From Mariniphaga sp041687255 (lineage in GTDB: Bacteria > Bacteroidota > Bacteroidia > Bacteroidales > Prolixibacteraceae): DNA of 64,000 nucleotides. Below the pieces are notes generated by a model. It did no database searches. It saw nothing but the letters and a program-made list of their open reading frames with translations, and was not told the origin of the DNA. The position numbers were made by a program, and so were the translations under genes. Position 1 is the stretch's first letter. Each line of letters opens with the position of its first letter. This document shows positions 41,273 through 50,257 of the stretch, piece after piece. The DNA lies in NCBI GenBank assembly GCA_041687255.1, contig JAWLCL010000001.1, forward strand, positions 124,001 to 188,000. Reading direction: 5' to 3'.

Positions 41273-42640
41273 ATGGCACAGAAACCATCTATACCCAAAG
41301 GGACCCGCGATTTTTTACCTGCCGAAGTGGTAAAAAGAAATTATATATTTGATACGATACGGGATGTTTTCCGGTTGTATGGCTTTCAGCCCATAGAAAC
41401 GCCGGCAATGGAAAACCTTTCAACCCTGATGGGAAAATATGGTGAGGAAGGCGACAAGCTGCTGTTTAAAATCCTCAATTCCGGCGATTTTATTGCTAAA
41501 GTGCCTGAACCCCTAATCGGAGAAAAGGATTCGGGTAAACTTACTTCTCATATTTCAGAAAAGGGATTGCGCTATGATCTCACGGTCCCCTTTGCACGTT
41601 TTGTGGTGCAGTACCGGAACGATTTGACATTTCCCTTCCGGCGCTATCAGATACAGCCAGTTTGGCGTGCCGACAGGCCGCAAAAAGGGCGTTACCGTGA
41701 ATTCTACCAGTGCGATGTGGATGTTATCGGGAGCGATAGTCTGCTGAATGAAGCAGAATTGATACAGATAGTTGATGATGTTTTCCGCAGGTTGAAAATT
41801 AATACGGTAGTGAAGGTAAACAACCGGAAGATTCTTGCCGGAATTGCTGAAATCATTGGTGAACATGAGCGGCTTACTGACATTACTGTCGCAATTGACA
41901 AACTGGAAAAGATTGGATTGGAGAAAGTAAACCAGGAGCTGGCAGATAAAGGGGTGTCGGCAGAAGCCATTGGCCGGTTGCAGCCTATACTGGCTTTAAG
42001 CGGCAGCACATCTGATAAAGTGAACCAACTAGAGGAAATCCTTTCAGCATCAGAAACGGGCATGAGGGGGTTAAGCGAACTTAAAACGTTATTTGCTTAT
42101 ACCAGACATATGGAACTTGAAACGCAGGTGGAACTGGATTTGACTTTGGCCCGCGGGCTTAATTATTACACCGGAGCCATCATAGAAGTTAAAACCACCG
42201 ACATGGAAATGGGAAGCATCTGCGGTGGCGGTCGTTACGACGATTTAACGGGAATCTTTGGTTTGCCGGGTGTTTCGGGTGTAGGCGTTTCTTTTGGTGC
42301 TGAGCGTATTTACGATGTGCTGGAGCACCTTAATCTTTACCCCGGCGAAGCAGTTGAAAATACAAAGGTCCTGTTTGTGAACTTTGGCGAAAAGGAAGAA
42401 CTGTATTGCCTGCCGCTGCTGTCCAAATTGCGTAAGGCAGGAATTAGTTCTGAAATATTTCCCGAAAACGCAAAAATGAAAAAGCAGATGACGTATGCCA
42501 ATAAAAAGGAAATCCCTTTTGTTGTGCTTGCCGGAGAATCGGAAATGGAAGCTGGCAAATTTACACTTAAGAATATGGCTTCAGGTGAGCAGCATATTGT
42601 TACCGGTGAAGAACTGATAAATATCGTATTAAATTTCTGA
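41273..42640 (+). CDS. hisS: Histidine--tRNA ligase
   Basis: Class II synthetase charging tRNA-His. 455 residues. Motif 1 region PKGTRDFLPAEVVKRNYIFD; motif 2 FRRYQIQPVWRADRPQKGRYREFYQCDVD (about 120-148); the histidine-binding signatures LARGLNYYTGAIIE (HisA, about 290-303) and SICGGGRYDDLTGIFG (HisB); motif 3 VSGVGVSFGAERIYDVL. The C-terminal anticodon-binding domain covers about 360-455. Followed 32 nt later by hutH in the same direction, so both may be on one transcript. Confidence 0.97.
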   Translation: MAQKPSIPKGTRDFLPAEVVKRNYIFDTIRDVFRLYGFQPIETPAMENLSTLMGKYGEEGDKLLFKILNSGDFIAKVPEPLIGEKDSGKLTSHISEKGLRYDLTVPFARFVVQYRNDLTFPFRRYQIQPVWRADRPQKGRYREFYQCDVDVIGSDSLLNEAELIQIVDDVFRRLKINTVVKVNNRKILAGIAEIIGEHERLTDITVAIDKLEKIGLEKVNQELADKGVSAEAIGRLQPILALSGSTSDKVNQLEEILSASETGMRGLSELKTLFAYTRHMELETQVELDLTLARGLNYYTGAIIEVKTTDMEMGSICGGGRYDDLTGIFGLPGVSGVGVSFGAERIYDVLEHLNLYPGEAVENTKVLFVNFGEKEELYCLPLLSKLRKAGISSEIFPENAKMKKQMTYANKKEIPFVVLAGESEMEAGKFTLKNMASGEQHIVTGEELINIVLNF

Positions 42641-42672
42641 AACTTCTGCGAAATTGCCAGAAAAATCAGGCA

Positions 42673-44142
42673 ATGGAAAATCAGGAGTTTATTGTTTCTC
42701 CTACTGACCTCACTTTCGGGGTCGTGCAGGATATTTTGGAAAACGATGTAAAGCTTAAGCTTTCAAATGCATCGGTTCATCTTATTAACAAGAGCAAGGA
42801 GTACCTCGATCGTAAGATAGCGGAGTCGGATAAACCGCTTTACGGTATTAATACCGGGTTTGGCGCTTTATGCGATATTGAAATTTCCAGGGCTGAATTG
42901 AGCAAACTCCAGGAAAATCTTATCTTATCGCATGCCTGCAATGTTGGCCCGGAGGTACCGGGGGATGTGGTAAAGCTGATGCTTCTGCTGAAAATTCATG
43001 CATTGGCAAAAGGTAATTCAGCCGTGCAGCTGATTACGATTCAGCGGATTATTGATTTGTTCAATCATGACATTCTTCCGGTTGTATGTGAGCAGGGGTC
43101 ATTGGGTGCCAGCGGTGATTTGGCGCCTCTGGCAATGCTGTTCCTTCCGTTACTGGGACTTGGGGATGTAAATTTTAAAGGGCAAAAAATTAAAGCATCA
43201 AAAGTGCTGGACCGGTTTGGCTGGAATCCTGTAAGGTTACAGGCTAAAGAAGGACTTGCCCTGCTTAATGGAACGCAATTTATGACCGCACACGGTGTTT
43301 ATACTTTGCTTAAAACTTTCCGGCTTATCGATCAGGCCGATACGATTGGTGCATTGTCGCTTGATGCTTACGATGGTTTGCTGGAGCCTTTCATGGAAAA
43401 CATTCAGCGGATAAGACCTCATAAGGGGCAGGCACAAACAGCTGCCAATTTTAGGTTCATCCTGAGCGGCAGCGGGATGCAGGATAAAGACAAGGAACAC
43501 ATTCAGGATCCCTATTCCTTCCGTTGCATACCGCAGGTTCACGGAGCTGTGCGTGATGCTGCGGCTTTTGCAGCCGGTGTTTTTGAAACCGAAATGAATT
43601 CAGTAACTGACAATCCGACAGTCTTCCCCGATGAAGACCTCATGGCCCTGGCACTCGATTTTTTATCTATGGGTATGAGTGAACTGGGAAGCATTTCCGA
43701 AAGACGCATCTACAGGCTTATTTCAGGGGAGCGAGGACTTCCTGAATTTCTGGTGGCGAACCCCGGACTGAATTCGGGTTTTATGATCCCCCAATATGCT
43801 GCAGCTTCAATTGTTAGTCAGAATAAACAACTCTGTACTCCGGCATCGGTCGATTCCATTCCTTCTTCCAATGAACAGGAAGACCATGTTAGCATGGGAG
43901 CTAATGCAGCTACCAAAGCGCTTAAGGTGGTTTTGAATACAGAAAAGATATTGGCTGTTGAATTGTATAATGCCGCACAGGCTTTTGAGTTCCGGCGTCC
44001 ACTGAAAACTTCGCCATTTCTGGAATCATTGCTCGGCGAATACAGGAAGCAGGTGGAATTTGTACATCACGATGTGCTGATGTATGAAAGGATTAATAAA
44101 ACATTGGAGTTCCTGAATTCCGGGAAATTTATAAGATTGTAA
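42673..44142 (+). CDS. hutH: Histidine ammonia-lyase, missing a conserved active-site loop
   Basis: MIO-dependent lyase that deaminates histidine to urocanate. 489 residues. The autocatalytic Ala-Ser-Gly lies in QGSLGASGDLAPLA (about 144-157). His-specific features are present: YGINTGFG, LQENLILSHACNVG (SHA as in HAL rather than TAL/PAL), QDPYSFRCIPQVHG and NEQEDHVSMGANAA. The family's SGGNFHG loop is absent: after NPTVFPDEDL the sequence runs straight into MALALDFLSMG, an in-frame gap of about 11 codons at 43639-43647, where relatives read close to IISGGNFHGQPLALALDFL. The rest is fully open. Activity is thus questionable. No hutU, hutI or ftcD lie in the window; upstream neighbour is hisS. 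Confidence 0.88.
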   Translation: MENQEFIVSPTDLTFGVVQDILENDVKLKLSNASVHLINKSKEYLDRKIAESDKPLYGINTGFGALCDIEISRAELSKLQENLILSHACNVGPEVPGDVVKLMLLLKIHALAKGNSAVQLITIQRIIDLFNHDILPVVCEQGSLGASGDLAPLAMLFLPLLGLGDVNFKGQKIKASKVLDRFGWNPVRLQAKEGLALLNGTQFMTAHGVYTLLKTFRLIDQADTIGALSLDAYDGLLEPFMENIQRIRPHKGQAQTAANFRFILSGSGMQDKDKEHIQDPYSFRCIPQVHGAVRDAAAFAAGVFETEMNSVTDNPTVFPDEDLMALALDFLSMGMSELGSISERRIYRLISGERGLPEFLVANPGLNSGFMIPQYAAASIVSQNKQLCTPASVDSIPSSNEQEDHVSMGANAATKALKVVLNTEKILAVELYNAAQAFEFRRPLKTSPFLESLLGEYRKQVEFVHHDVLMYERINKTLEFLNSGKFIRL

Positions 44143-44183
44143 GAAGGCTATTGAACCATTAGGTTAGAGCAATGAAAATAAAA

Positions 44184-44213
44184 AAAGCCGGAATTAAAAT
44201 CCCGGCTCTTTTA
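44184..44213. terminator. Bidirectional terminator after hutH
   Basis: Stem agccgg (44186-44191) with ccggct (44202-44207), T-rich on the + side and an A-run on the left that gives a U-run on the minus strand, so it can also end the GroES-like transcript. Confidence 0.65.
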
Positions 44214-44268
44214 TGTCGATTTTTTGAACGTTTTTTGGCAGAATGAATAAAATTCTGAGCATTAGCCT

Positions 44269-44556
44269 TTAAATGGATTCAGTCTCTACTACTTTCGAAA
44301 GGATATCGACGTAAGGAACCAACAGATAAGTTTTTCCATCAAAGTCGACTTCCGTTCCTGAAAACTTCTTGTAGAGAACATTATCACCCGGTGCAATTTC
44401 TGCATTCTCGATGTTGCTTATGGCAATAACCTTGGCAACCGATTGCTGTTCCTTTGCAGAATCAGGTATAATGATTCCTGAAGCGGTTTTCTGTTCTGAT
44501 GAATCTTCAGTTAATTCCAACAGAACATTTTGATTAATTGGCTGTAACTCTTTCAT
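44269..44556 (-). CDS. GroES-type co-chaperone, orphan
   Basis: 95 residues of the Cpn10 fold: PINQNVLLELTEDS, a mobile-loop-like TASGIIIPDSAKEQQSVAKVIAI and a roof/base segment APGDNVLYKKFSGTEVDFDGKTYLLVPYVDILSKV. The GIII tripeptide of the loop corresponds to the GroEL-contacting IVL. No groEL lies beside it, and the pairing is with a lipoprotein-type thioredoxin gene 28 nt upstream on the same strand. It may be a second GroES or act with a distant GroEL; which of these cannot be told here, so no symbol is given. Confidence 0.85.
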   Translation of the reverse strand: MKELQPINQNVLLELTEDSSEQKTASGIIIPDSAKEQQSVAKVIAISNIENAEIAPGDNVLYKKFSGTEVDFDGKTYLLVPYVDILSKVVETESI

Positions 44557-44584
44557 TTTTCATTCATTATTTAAACGTTAAACA

Positions 44585-45106
44585 CTAATTTGAAGTTAAT
44601 AAATATTTGTTAATATTATCTTTAAACATCTGCTTTGTGGCTTCCTTCGAATTGGCAATTCCGGGAATCATAACAGGTTTTCCTTCGGTTGGGATGTAAA
44701 GAAAGGCCGGAATGCTGCGAATGCCAAATACTGCAGCGAGTTCTTTTTCTTTTTCAGTGTCAATTTTATATACGTGGATGTCACCTGCATATTCGTTTGC
44801 TATTTCTTCCAGAATAGGTGAAGCTATACGGCACGGGCCACACCAGTCGGCATAGAAATCTACTATGGCCGGTTTGTCGCCTTTGTAATTCCATTCTTCG
44901 GGGCTGGCCTCATAATTCCATACCCTGTCAAGAAAATCACTCTTCGACAGAGTAACCATTCCTTCATCAGCTGAAACATTTTCTGCCACAGCTTGTGCAG
45001 GTGCTGAAGCTTGAGCCGAGCTCTGATTGTCGTTATTTTTTGCCTGGCCCGAGCAGCTTTGAAATACAAATACTGCCAGTACCATAATGATTGCGAACTT
45101 TTTCAT
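44585..45106 (-). CDS. Envelope-anchored thioredoxin lipoprotein
   Basis: 173 residues. Signal peptide with lipobox FQSC (Cys about 18), a Gln/Ala/Ser-rich linker (about 20-45), then one thioredoxin domain (about 50-170) with the active site FYADWCGPCR (about 91-100), cis-Pro in RSIPAFLYIP and the usual ASPILEEIANEYAG helix. It is a periplasm-facing disulfide reductase/oxidase rather than the cytosolic Trx, judging by the anchor. The upstream gene (12 nt away) also encodes thioredoxin folds, and a GroES-like gene follows by 28 nt, suggesting a protein-folding operon (inference). Confidence 0.9.
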   Translation of the reverse strand: MKKFAIIMVLAVFVFQSCSGQAKNNDNQSSAQASAPAQAVAENVSADEGMVTLSKSDFLDRVWNYEASPEEWNYKGDKPAIVDFYADWCGPCRIASPILEEIANEYAGDIHVYKIDTEKEKELAAVFGIRSIPAFLYIPTEGKPVMIPGIANSKEATKQMFKDNINKYLLTSN

Positions 45107-45118
45107 GTTTATATAATT

Positions 45119-45700
45119 TTAATTTATTCCTAACAATGTGTTTATTCTTGTTTTATCGAACCCTACAATAACCTCACCGTTTATATTGGTTTGCGGCACA
45201 CCCTGCTGACCACTTCGCCGAACCATCTCTTCCGCGGCCTTTTGATCCCTTGATACATCAATCTCACGGTAACGGATTCCGTTTTCCTGAAAATGCCGCT
45301 TTATTGTCGTGCACCAGGTGCAGGTTGGGGTGGTATATACAATTACATTTTTCTGCACCGTTTTTTCCCCGTTTGTTGGCAGAGCCACTGACACTTTGTC
45401 GAAAAGTGCAGTAAATTGTTCCGGCTTGTGGCAACCTTTAATTAAATTCCGCAACTGCCCTTTTTCAAAATACAATAAAGAGGGAACGCTTGTTACTCCA
45501 TACGCAGGATGAATATCTCTCACAAGGTTTACATCCGCTATGCAAAGAACATCTTTTTCTTCAGATTTCAAAGCGGCATTTTGAAAATTGCCCGCGGCAC
45601 AATCGCTTTGCTCCGAGCCTTTCTTATATAACAGCAACCAAACATTCTCGTTCGATGCAGTTGTTTTTTTTAAATTGTCAAGCGACTCTACTGTTTTCAT
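45119..45700 (-). CDS. Thioredoxin-like / glutaredoxin fusion protein
   Basis: 193 residues with two fused domains. The first (about 1-105) is thioredoxin-like (VWLLLYKKGSEQSDCAAGNF, VTSVPSLLYFEKGQL with the cis-Pro) but has a single Cys at the active-site position, not CxxC. The second (about 115-193) is a glutaredoxin: VYTTPTCTWCTTIKRHF with CTWC, GVPQTNINGEVIVGF with the cis-Pro. No signal peptide, so cytosolic. First gene of the three-gene minus-strand unit with the Trx lipoprotein and GroES-like genes; a TATATTTG box lies at 45742-45749. Confidence 0.87.
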   Translation of the reverse strand: MKTVESLDNLKKTTASNENVWLLLYKKGSEQSDCAAGNFQNAALKSEEKDVLCIADVNLVRDIHPAYGVTSVPSLLYFEKGQLRNLIKGCHKPEQFTALFDKVSVALPTNGEKTVQKNVIVYTTPTCTWCTTIKRHFQENGIRYREIDVSRDQKAAEEMVRRSGQQGVPQTNINGEVIVGFDKTRINTLLGIN

Positions 45701-45741
45701 TTAATCAATATTTTTTTTGCTGAATACTTATTTTTATTTGG

Positions 45742-45749
45742 CAAATATA
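45742..45749 (-). promoter_or_regulatory. -7 box TATATTTG of the thioredoxin-glutaredoxin operon
   Basis: Exact TAnnTTTG on the minus strand, 41 nt upstream of the ATG at 45700. Confidence 0.5.
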
Positions 45750-45922
45750 TAAATATTTAGATATATTAAAACATGCATATCAAACTTTATGCCGTAACTT
45801 TATAACCGCTGCATTGTCAAAAAAAATTATAGAAAAATAAAAAAAAAATTACTGGAAACGCAACCTGTTGCCTTCCATTTTAATCATAGTACTGTAAAAC
45901 ATTTAAAACAGGAGAATTTATT

Positions 45923-46654
45923 ATGAAGAAGCTTGTATTAATAACTTTATTAGGGTTAATTTTTATAGCTACAGGGTGTTTGGAAGATGAAGAGGGTTAT
46001 TCGCTCGACAGGTATTGGGTAGGGTTTGGAACGATTGAACAGGTTAGTTCCGATCCGGTCGAATACCGGGTTGTAATGGATAACGGTGATGTGCTGGTAC
46101 CAGTTGCATCGGGATATCACAGGCCATGGTATTATGTAGGGACAAATGATCCTCAGTCGCGTCTAAAAACCGGTGACCGTATTTTACTGAATTACACCGT
46201 AATTGGCGATGATGCTGAAGAAGGCGGTGAGATTAGTGAATATTACATTCGGGTAAACTCAGTGAAAAAAGTCTTGCTGAAAGGCATTCTCGACATTACT
46301 GAAGAGAACCAGGACAGCATTGGCAATGATCCAATCATTGTTAAAGAAGCCTGGGTGACCGATAACCTGTTAAACCTGGAGATTAAGTACTGGGGCCGCT
46401 ATGAAGTTCATTACATTAACCTGGTTAAACAGCCGGGTGAACTGACAGCTGCAGACCAGCCAATTGAACTTGAACTGAGGCATAATGCCAATGGCGATTT
46501 AGAAGATCTGCCTTTTGTTTCGTACGTATCTTTCAATCTGGATACGTTACAGATTCAGGGACTGGATTCGGTTCAGTTCCGTGTTACCGCCACTGATTAC
46601 GAAGGTGAGTTGTTTGAGTTTGAAGATACATACAACTATGGCGGAACGGAATAA
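45923..46654 (+). CDS. NigD-like lipoprotein
   Basis: 243 residues; lipobox ATGC (Cys about 19). An N-terminal OB-fold-like domain (about 25-118: GFGTIEQVSSDPVEYRVVMDNGDVLV, LKTGDRILLNYTVIGDD) and a C-terminal beta-sandwich (about 125-240: IVKEAWVTDNLLNLEIKYW, QIQGLDSVQFRVTATDYEGE) match the NigD family of Bacteroidota surface lipoproteins, some of which occur in bacteriocin-like loci. No such genes lie here. Function unknown. Own terminator; the preceding 222 nt are very AT-rich without a clear -7 box. Confidence 0.88.
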   Translation: MKKLVLITLLGLIFIATGCLEDEEGYSLDRYWVGFGTIEQVSSDPVEYRVVMDNGDVLVPVASGYHRPWYYVGTNDPQSRLKTGDRILLNYTVIGDDAEEGGEISEYYIRVNSVKKVLLKGILDITEENQDSIGNDPIIVKEAWVTDNLLNLEIKYWGRYEVHYINLVKQPGELTAADQPIELELRHNANGDLEDLPFVSYVSFNLDTLQIQGLDSVQFRVTATDYEGELFEFEDTYNYGGTE

Positions 46655-46678
46655 ATTTATTGGTTAAAATTTTTTTAG

Positions 46679-46711
46679 AAGCGTCTTAAGGAATTAAGGC
46701 GCTTTTTTTTG
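46679..46711 (+). terminator. Strong terminator after the NigD-like gene
   Basis: 11-bp stem aagcgtcttaa (46679-46689) with ttaaggcgctt (46694-46704), one T-G pair and a GGAA tetraloop, followed by TTTTTT. Confidence 0.9.
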
Positions 46712-46770
46712 TTCCTGTAAATACAGTTCGCTTAAAATGATTTATCTTTCTTTGTGTCTAAAGCTATAGG

Positions 46771-48747
46771 ATGGAATTGACAATTTTACGTGATATAGTT
46801 ATAATTTTTGCCCTTTCAACATTCGTTAACCTGCTGTTTACAAGGTTAAAAATTCCTACGGTAATCGGTTACCTGATTACCGGTATTGTGGCCGGGCCTT
46901 ATCTTCTCGGGCTGGTAGGGGAACACGAAAACATCGAGATATTGGCTGAAATTGGTGTCATTCTGTTGTTGTTTACTATTGGTCTGGAATTTTCCTTGAA
47001 GCATTTGGTTAAAATCAGAAGAATTGTGTTTTTTGGCGGGCTTTTGCAGGTGTTAACTACTGCAGGAGTTTTCTATGTGGCTTCATCACTGTACGATATG
47101 GACTGGAAGAGCGGGGTGTTTGTAGGGTTTCTTGCTGCCTTAAGCAGTTCTGCCCTGGTACTGAAGCTGCTTCAGGAACGTTCAGAGCTTACCTCTAATT
47201 ATGGCCGGACGGTTCTGGGCATTCTTATTTTTCAGGACCTGATGCTGGTCCCGTTGTTGTTGTTCACAAATTTGCTTGGCAATCCTTCTGCTGAAATAGG
47301 CAACGAATTGTTACAGTTACTTTTTAAAGCCATTGGAATTATAGTTTTTGTGTATGTCGGTAGCCGATGGATATTTCCCCGCATTTTACATTTTATAGCG
47401 CTTGCCAAAAACCAGGAACTTTTTATGATGAGCATCCTGTTGGTTTGTTTTGGTGTTGCACTTTTGACCTATCAAATGGGGATGTCGCTGGCTTTTGGTG
47501 CCTTTCTGGCAGGGTTGATGATTTCTGATACAGAGTACAGTCACAATACATTTGGTAACCTGATTCCTTTTAAAGACATTTTTACAAGTTTCTTTTTTGT
47601 ATCCATTGGCATGTTGCTGAACCTTACATTTGTAACCGATAACCTGATGCTGGTAGCAGGCAGTGTATTGCTGGTGTTGTTTTTTAAGGCACTTATTGCT
47701 TCAGCAACCGGCTTTATTCTGGGGCATACCTTTCGGGGAATTGTGCTTATTGGTTTAGCCTTGAGTCAGGTGGGAGAATTTTCATTTATCCTGGCAAAGG
47801 AAGGTTTCGAATACAATATTCTTTCAGCTTTCCATTACCAGCTTTTCCTTGCAGTGGCCGTTATCACCATGGCGTTAACACCGCTTTTAATTCATTTTTC
47901 TTTACCTGTTGCCAACCGGATATTAAAGCTGCCCATGCCCGACTACCTTCGCAACGGATTATTCCCCTTAAAGGAAGTAGAGATACCGGATCTGAAAAAT
48001 CATTTGGTTATTATTGGTAAAGATTCCAGTTCACTAAAGCTTTCTATAATGGCCAATCATTATGGAATTAAACATGTTTCGGTAATATTTGACCCCGTAA
48101 TTGCAAAGGAAAAAATGGATTCAGGCGATAAAGTTGTTTACGGTGATGCAGTAAATGAGCCAATTTTGTTAAAAGCTCATGTCGATACGTGCGATGTGGT
48201 GGTGGTATCGGTAGGAGATATAATTCCATCGATGGCCATTATTGAAAAGGTGAAGAAAATAAACAGCCATACTTTTGTTATTGTTAGAGCCCGAAATGTT
48301 GAAAGTATTCCACATCTTTATTCCATTGGGGCCGACCAGGTTTTCCCTGAAAAATTTGAAATAGCCATTGACTTTTTCAACCGTGTTTTGATGAAAAGGC
48401 TTTATCCTCAAAAAGAGATAAACCGGATGCTTGCTCATATACGAAGTATGAACCTAGGAGAATTTTCCGAAAAAGATATGGTCAATCAGCCTTCAATCCT
48501 CGATGAGTTGAAAAATGTAAACATTTCTGCTGTTTCTGTAGAAGAAAATTCGTTTGTTGAAGGTAAAACACTTGCTGAGACTGACTTGAGGAAAAAAGCC
48601 GGAGTTACCCTTCTTGCAGTTAAAAGAGGGGATGAGGTTATTGAACATCCTACCCTAAGAACCAGGTTCGCTACCGGCGATGTAGCTTACATACTTGGTG
48701 ACCCGGAACAGGTAAACTTAGCTGTTGAACTATTTTCAGCCGGATAG
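46771..48747 (+). CDS. CPA2 cation:proton antiporter with TrkA/RCK domains (KefB/YbaL type)
   Basis: 658 residues. About 12 membrane spans fill residues 1-380, with family motifs IPTVIGYLITGIVAGPYLLG, LLLFTIGLEFSLKHL, AALSSSALVLKLL and MSLAFGAFLAGLMISDTEYS. An RCK-N (TrkA-N) domain follows (about 410-530): HLVIIGKDSSSLKLSIMAN and VVYGDAVNEPILLKAHVDTCD; the glycine motif GKDSSS is a variant of GxGxxG, so nucleotide binding is uncertain. A C-terminal RCK-C domain ends the protein (about 570-655: GKTLAETDLRKKAGVTLLAV). Predicted potassium or sodium efflux coupled to protons. Convergent with DUF2851, only 1 nt apart. Confidence 0.92.
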   Translation: MELTILRDIVIIFALSTFVNLLFTRLKIPTVIGYLITGIVAGPYLLGLVGEHENIEILAEIGVILLLFTIGLEFSLKHLVKIRRIVFFGGLLQVLTTAGVFYVASSLYDMDWKSGVFVGFLAALSSSALVLKLLQERSELTSNYGRTVLGILIFQDLMLVPLLLFTNLLGNPSAEIGNELLQLLFKAIGIIVFVYVGSRWIFPRILHFIALAKNQELFMMSILLVCFGVALLTYQMGMSLAFGAFLAGLMISDTEYSHNTFGNLIPFKDIFTSFFFVSIGMLLNLTFVTDNLMLVAGSVLLVLFFKALIASATGFILGHTFRGIVLIGLALSQVGEFSFILAKEGFEYNILSAFHYQLFLAVAVITMALTPLLIHFSLPVANRILKLPMPDYLRNGLFPLKEVEIPDLKNHLVIIGKDSSSLKLSIMANHYGIKHVSVIFDPVIAKEKMDSGDKVVYGDAVNEPILLKAHVDTCDVVVVSVGDIIPSMAIIEKVKKINSHTFVIVRARNVESIPHLYSIGADQVFPEKFEIAIDFFNRVLMKRLYPQKEINRMLAHIRSMNLGEFSEKDMVNQPSILDELKNVNISAVSVEENSFVEGKTLAETDLRKKAGVTLLAVKRGDEVIEHPTLRTRFATGDVAYILGDPEQVNLAVELFSAG

Positions 48748-48748
48748 C

Positions 48749-50053
48749 CTATTTTGATACCGGTATTGATTTTACCAGCTTACTGCCAATTGTGCAGTGT
48801 AAGCATTGCCTTCTGTCGCAGTGTCTGTTTTTAAGTTGCAGCATAGCCTGGCTTTCAAAAGCCGAACGCGCATTGATTCCCAATGCTTCCCATTCTCTGA
48901 TAATCGAATTGTTTTCCGGCGGCAGCTCTTCAAGAAAATCAAGAGCCCTGTTTTTAAGATGGTGCTGATTTTGCTTTTCTCCGTAAACAAAAAGGAAAGG
49001 AATGATGACGTTTATGATTAGCGTGTTCATGGAGCTTTTACCAAGCTCTTTTGAATGACAGACGGGAGCAGGCCTGTTGAAGCGGTAGTGGGAATCCCAA
49101 TATTCAGAAGCTTTAACCTCAAACAATTTCTTCAGGTCGTTTAATTTGCTGCAGTCAATGATTTTAGCAAATAATCCTTGCGAACGGTAAATAAGCCGTG
49201 CCAGTTGTGAAATGCGGATAGTGGGAAAATTAACCGGCCGCATACGCATAAATTTCCAAAGATGCCCTTCTACCATTCCCAGCTTGTACTTTTTTGCTAA
49301 GAAACCATACTCTTTTCGCAATTGCATAAAATATTCATCGCCTAAAAGTTCTTCATTTAGCAATCCTGAAGCACCAAAAAGCATTGCTTCCAGCTGGAAA
49401 AGACTGTTTTTATGCTTTGCCAGGATTTGTGCCGGCACCGTACGGGCTAAAAGTTCAAAGGGTGCAGCATTTGTTTTAAAACCGAACATCCGGGCCAGCA
49501 TCTGATAAAAGGTTTCGTTCCAGTTGTGCTGGTTTTGTTCAAGGCGCCGTGTTATCTCATTGGTTTTTTCTTCCAGGCGTTCTATCATAAGACGATTAAA
49601 TCCCAGCCTTAACACTATGGGATCAATTTTATGCAGCTCCTCCTGACAGGCAATCCATGTTTTAGCCTCCAGTAGTTTTCGATAGTTACTGGTAAACTGC
49701 TCAGGCCAGTTAAGCTCAACAGTTGCTATTTCAGAATTGTTGTCCCTGTAAATTTGCTTGTCGGCCTGCTCTACTGCATGTAAAATGACATTGCCATAGG
49801 CTTTGTCGGAAGTATGATTATGCCGGTCCCAGTCGGAAGCTTTTTTATGAATTTCAATGTTGCCTGCCCATATAGTACCGCTAATAATTACTTTAGCATT
49901 AAAGAAATCAGGGCCCGAATTGGTATTCCTGCGGCCGGTGCTCAAAATTTCAAGGGGTTCTCCCTTTATTGTTTTCAGGTTTTCAGAAAAGAACAACCTG
50001 TTTTCCCAGATAAAATGCAGAAATTCTTCTGGAACTGTCTTTGGGTTAGCCAT
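48749..50053 (-). CDS. DUF2851 family protein
   Basis: 434-residue cytosolic protein of a Bacteroidota family without known function. Recognisable stretches: EEFLHFIWENRLF, NTNSGPDFFNAKVIISGTIWAGNIEIHKKASDWDRHNH (the latter reminiscent of a nuclease-like GPDF...WxGxIEIH core, about 47-85), and ARMFGFKTNAAPFELLA. The C terminus has a Cys cluster, HCDRRQCLHC (about 417-426), that could bind zinc. The ATG at 50053 begins MANPKTVPEEFLHF, as expected. Its 3' end nearly touches the antiporter gene. The DNA-processing idea is only a guess. Confidence 0.88.
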   Translation of the reverse strand: MANPKTVPEEFLHFIWENRLFFSENLKTIKGEPLEILSTGRRNTNSGPDFFNAKVIISGTIWAGNIEIHKKASDWDRHNHTSDKAYGNVILHAVEQADKQIYRDNNSEIATVELNWPEQFTSNYRKLLEAKTWIACQEELHKIDPIVLRLGFNRLMIERLEEKTNEITRRLEQNQHNWNETFYQMLARMFGFKTNAAPFELLARTVPAQILAKHKNSLFQLEAMLFGASGLLNEELLGDEYFMQLRKEYGFLAKKYKLGMVEGHLWKFMRMRPVNFPTIRISQLARLIYRSQGLFAKIIDCSKLNDLKKLFEVKASEYWDSHYRFNRPAPVCHSKELGKSSMNTLIINVIIPFLFVYGEKQNQHHLKNRALDFLEELPPENNSIIREWEALGINARSAFESQAMLQLKNRHCDRRQCLHCTIGSKLVKSIPVSK

Positions 50054-50257
50054 TTCTAACGCTGTTTTAGTTCAGGATTAAAAATAAGCAATTTTTCTAT
50101 TTTTTAAAAGCCTTCAGCTGTTCTTTCCGTTAATTTCCAGTTGTTTAATTCATTTTCCCGATTATATCAATCTCATGATGCAACGGCTGTTTTGCCTGCT
50201 GATAGCAAAAAAAATCGTTGTGAAGCTTTTAATCAAGCGCTTGATTGAATGAGTCTG

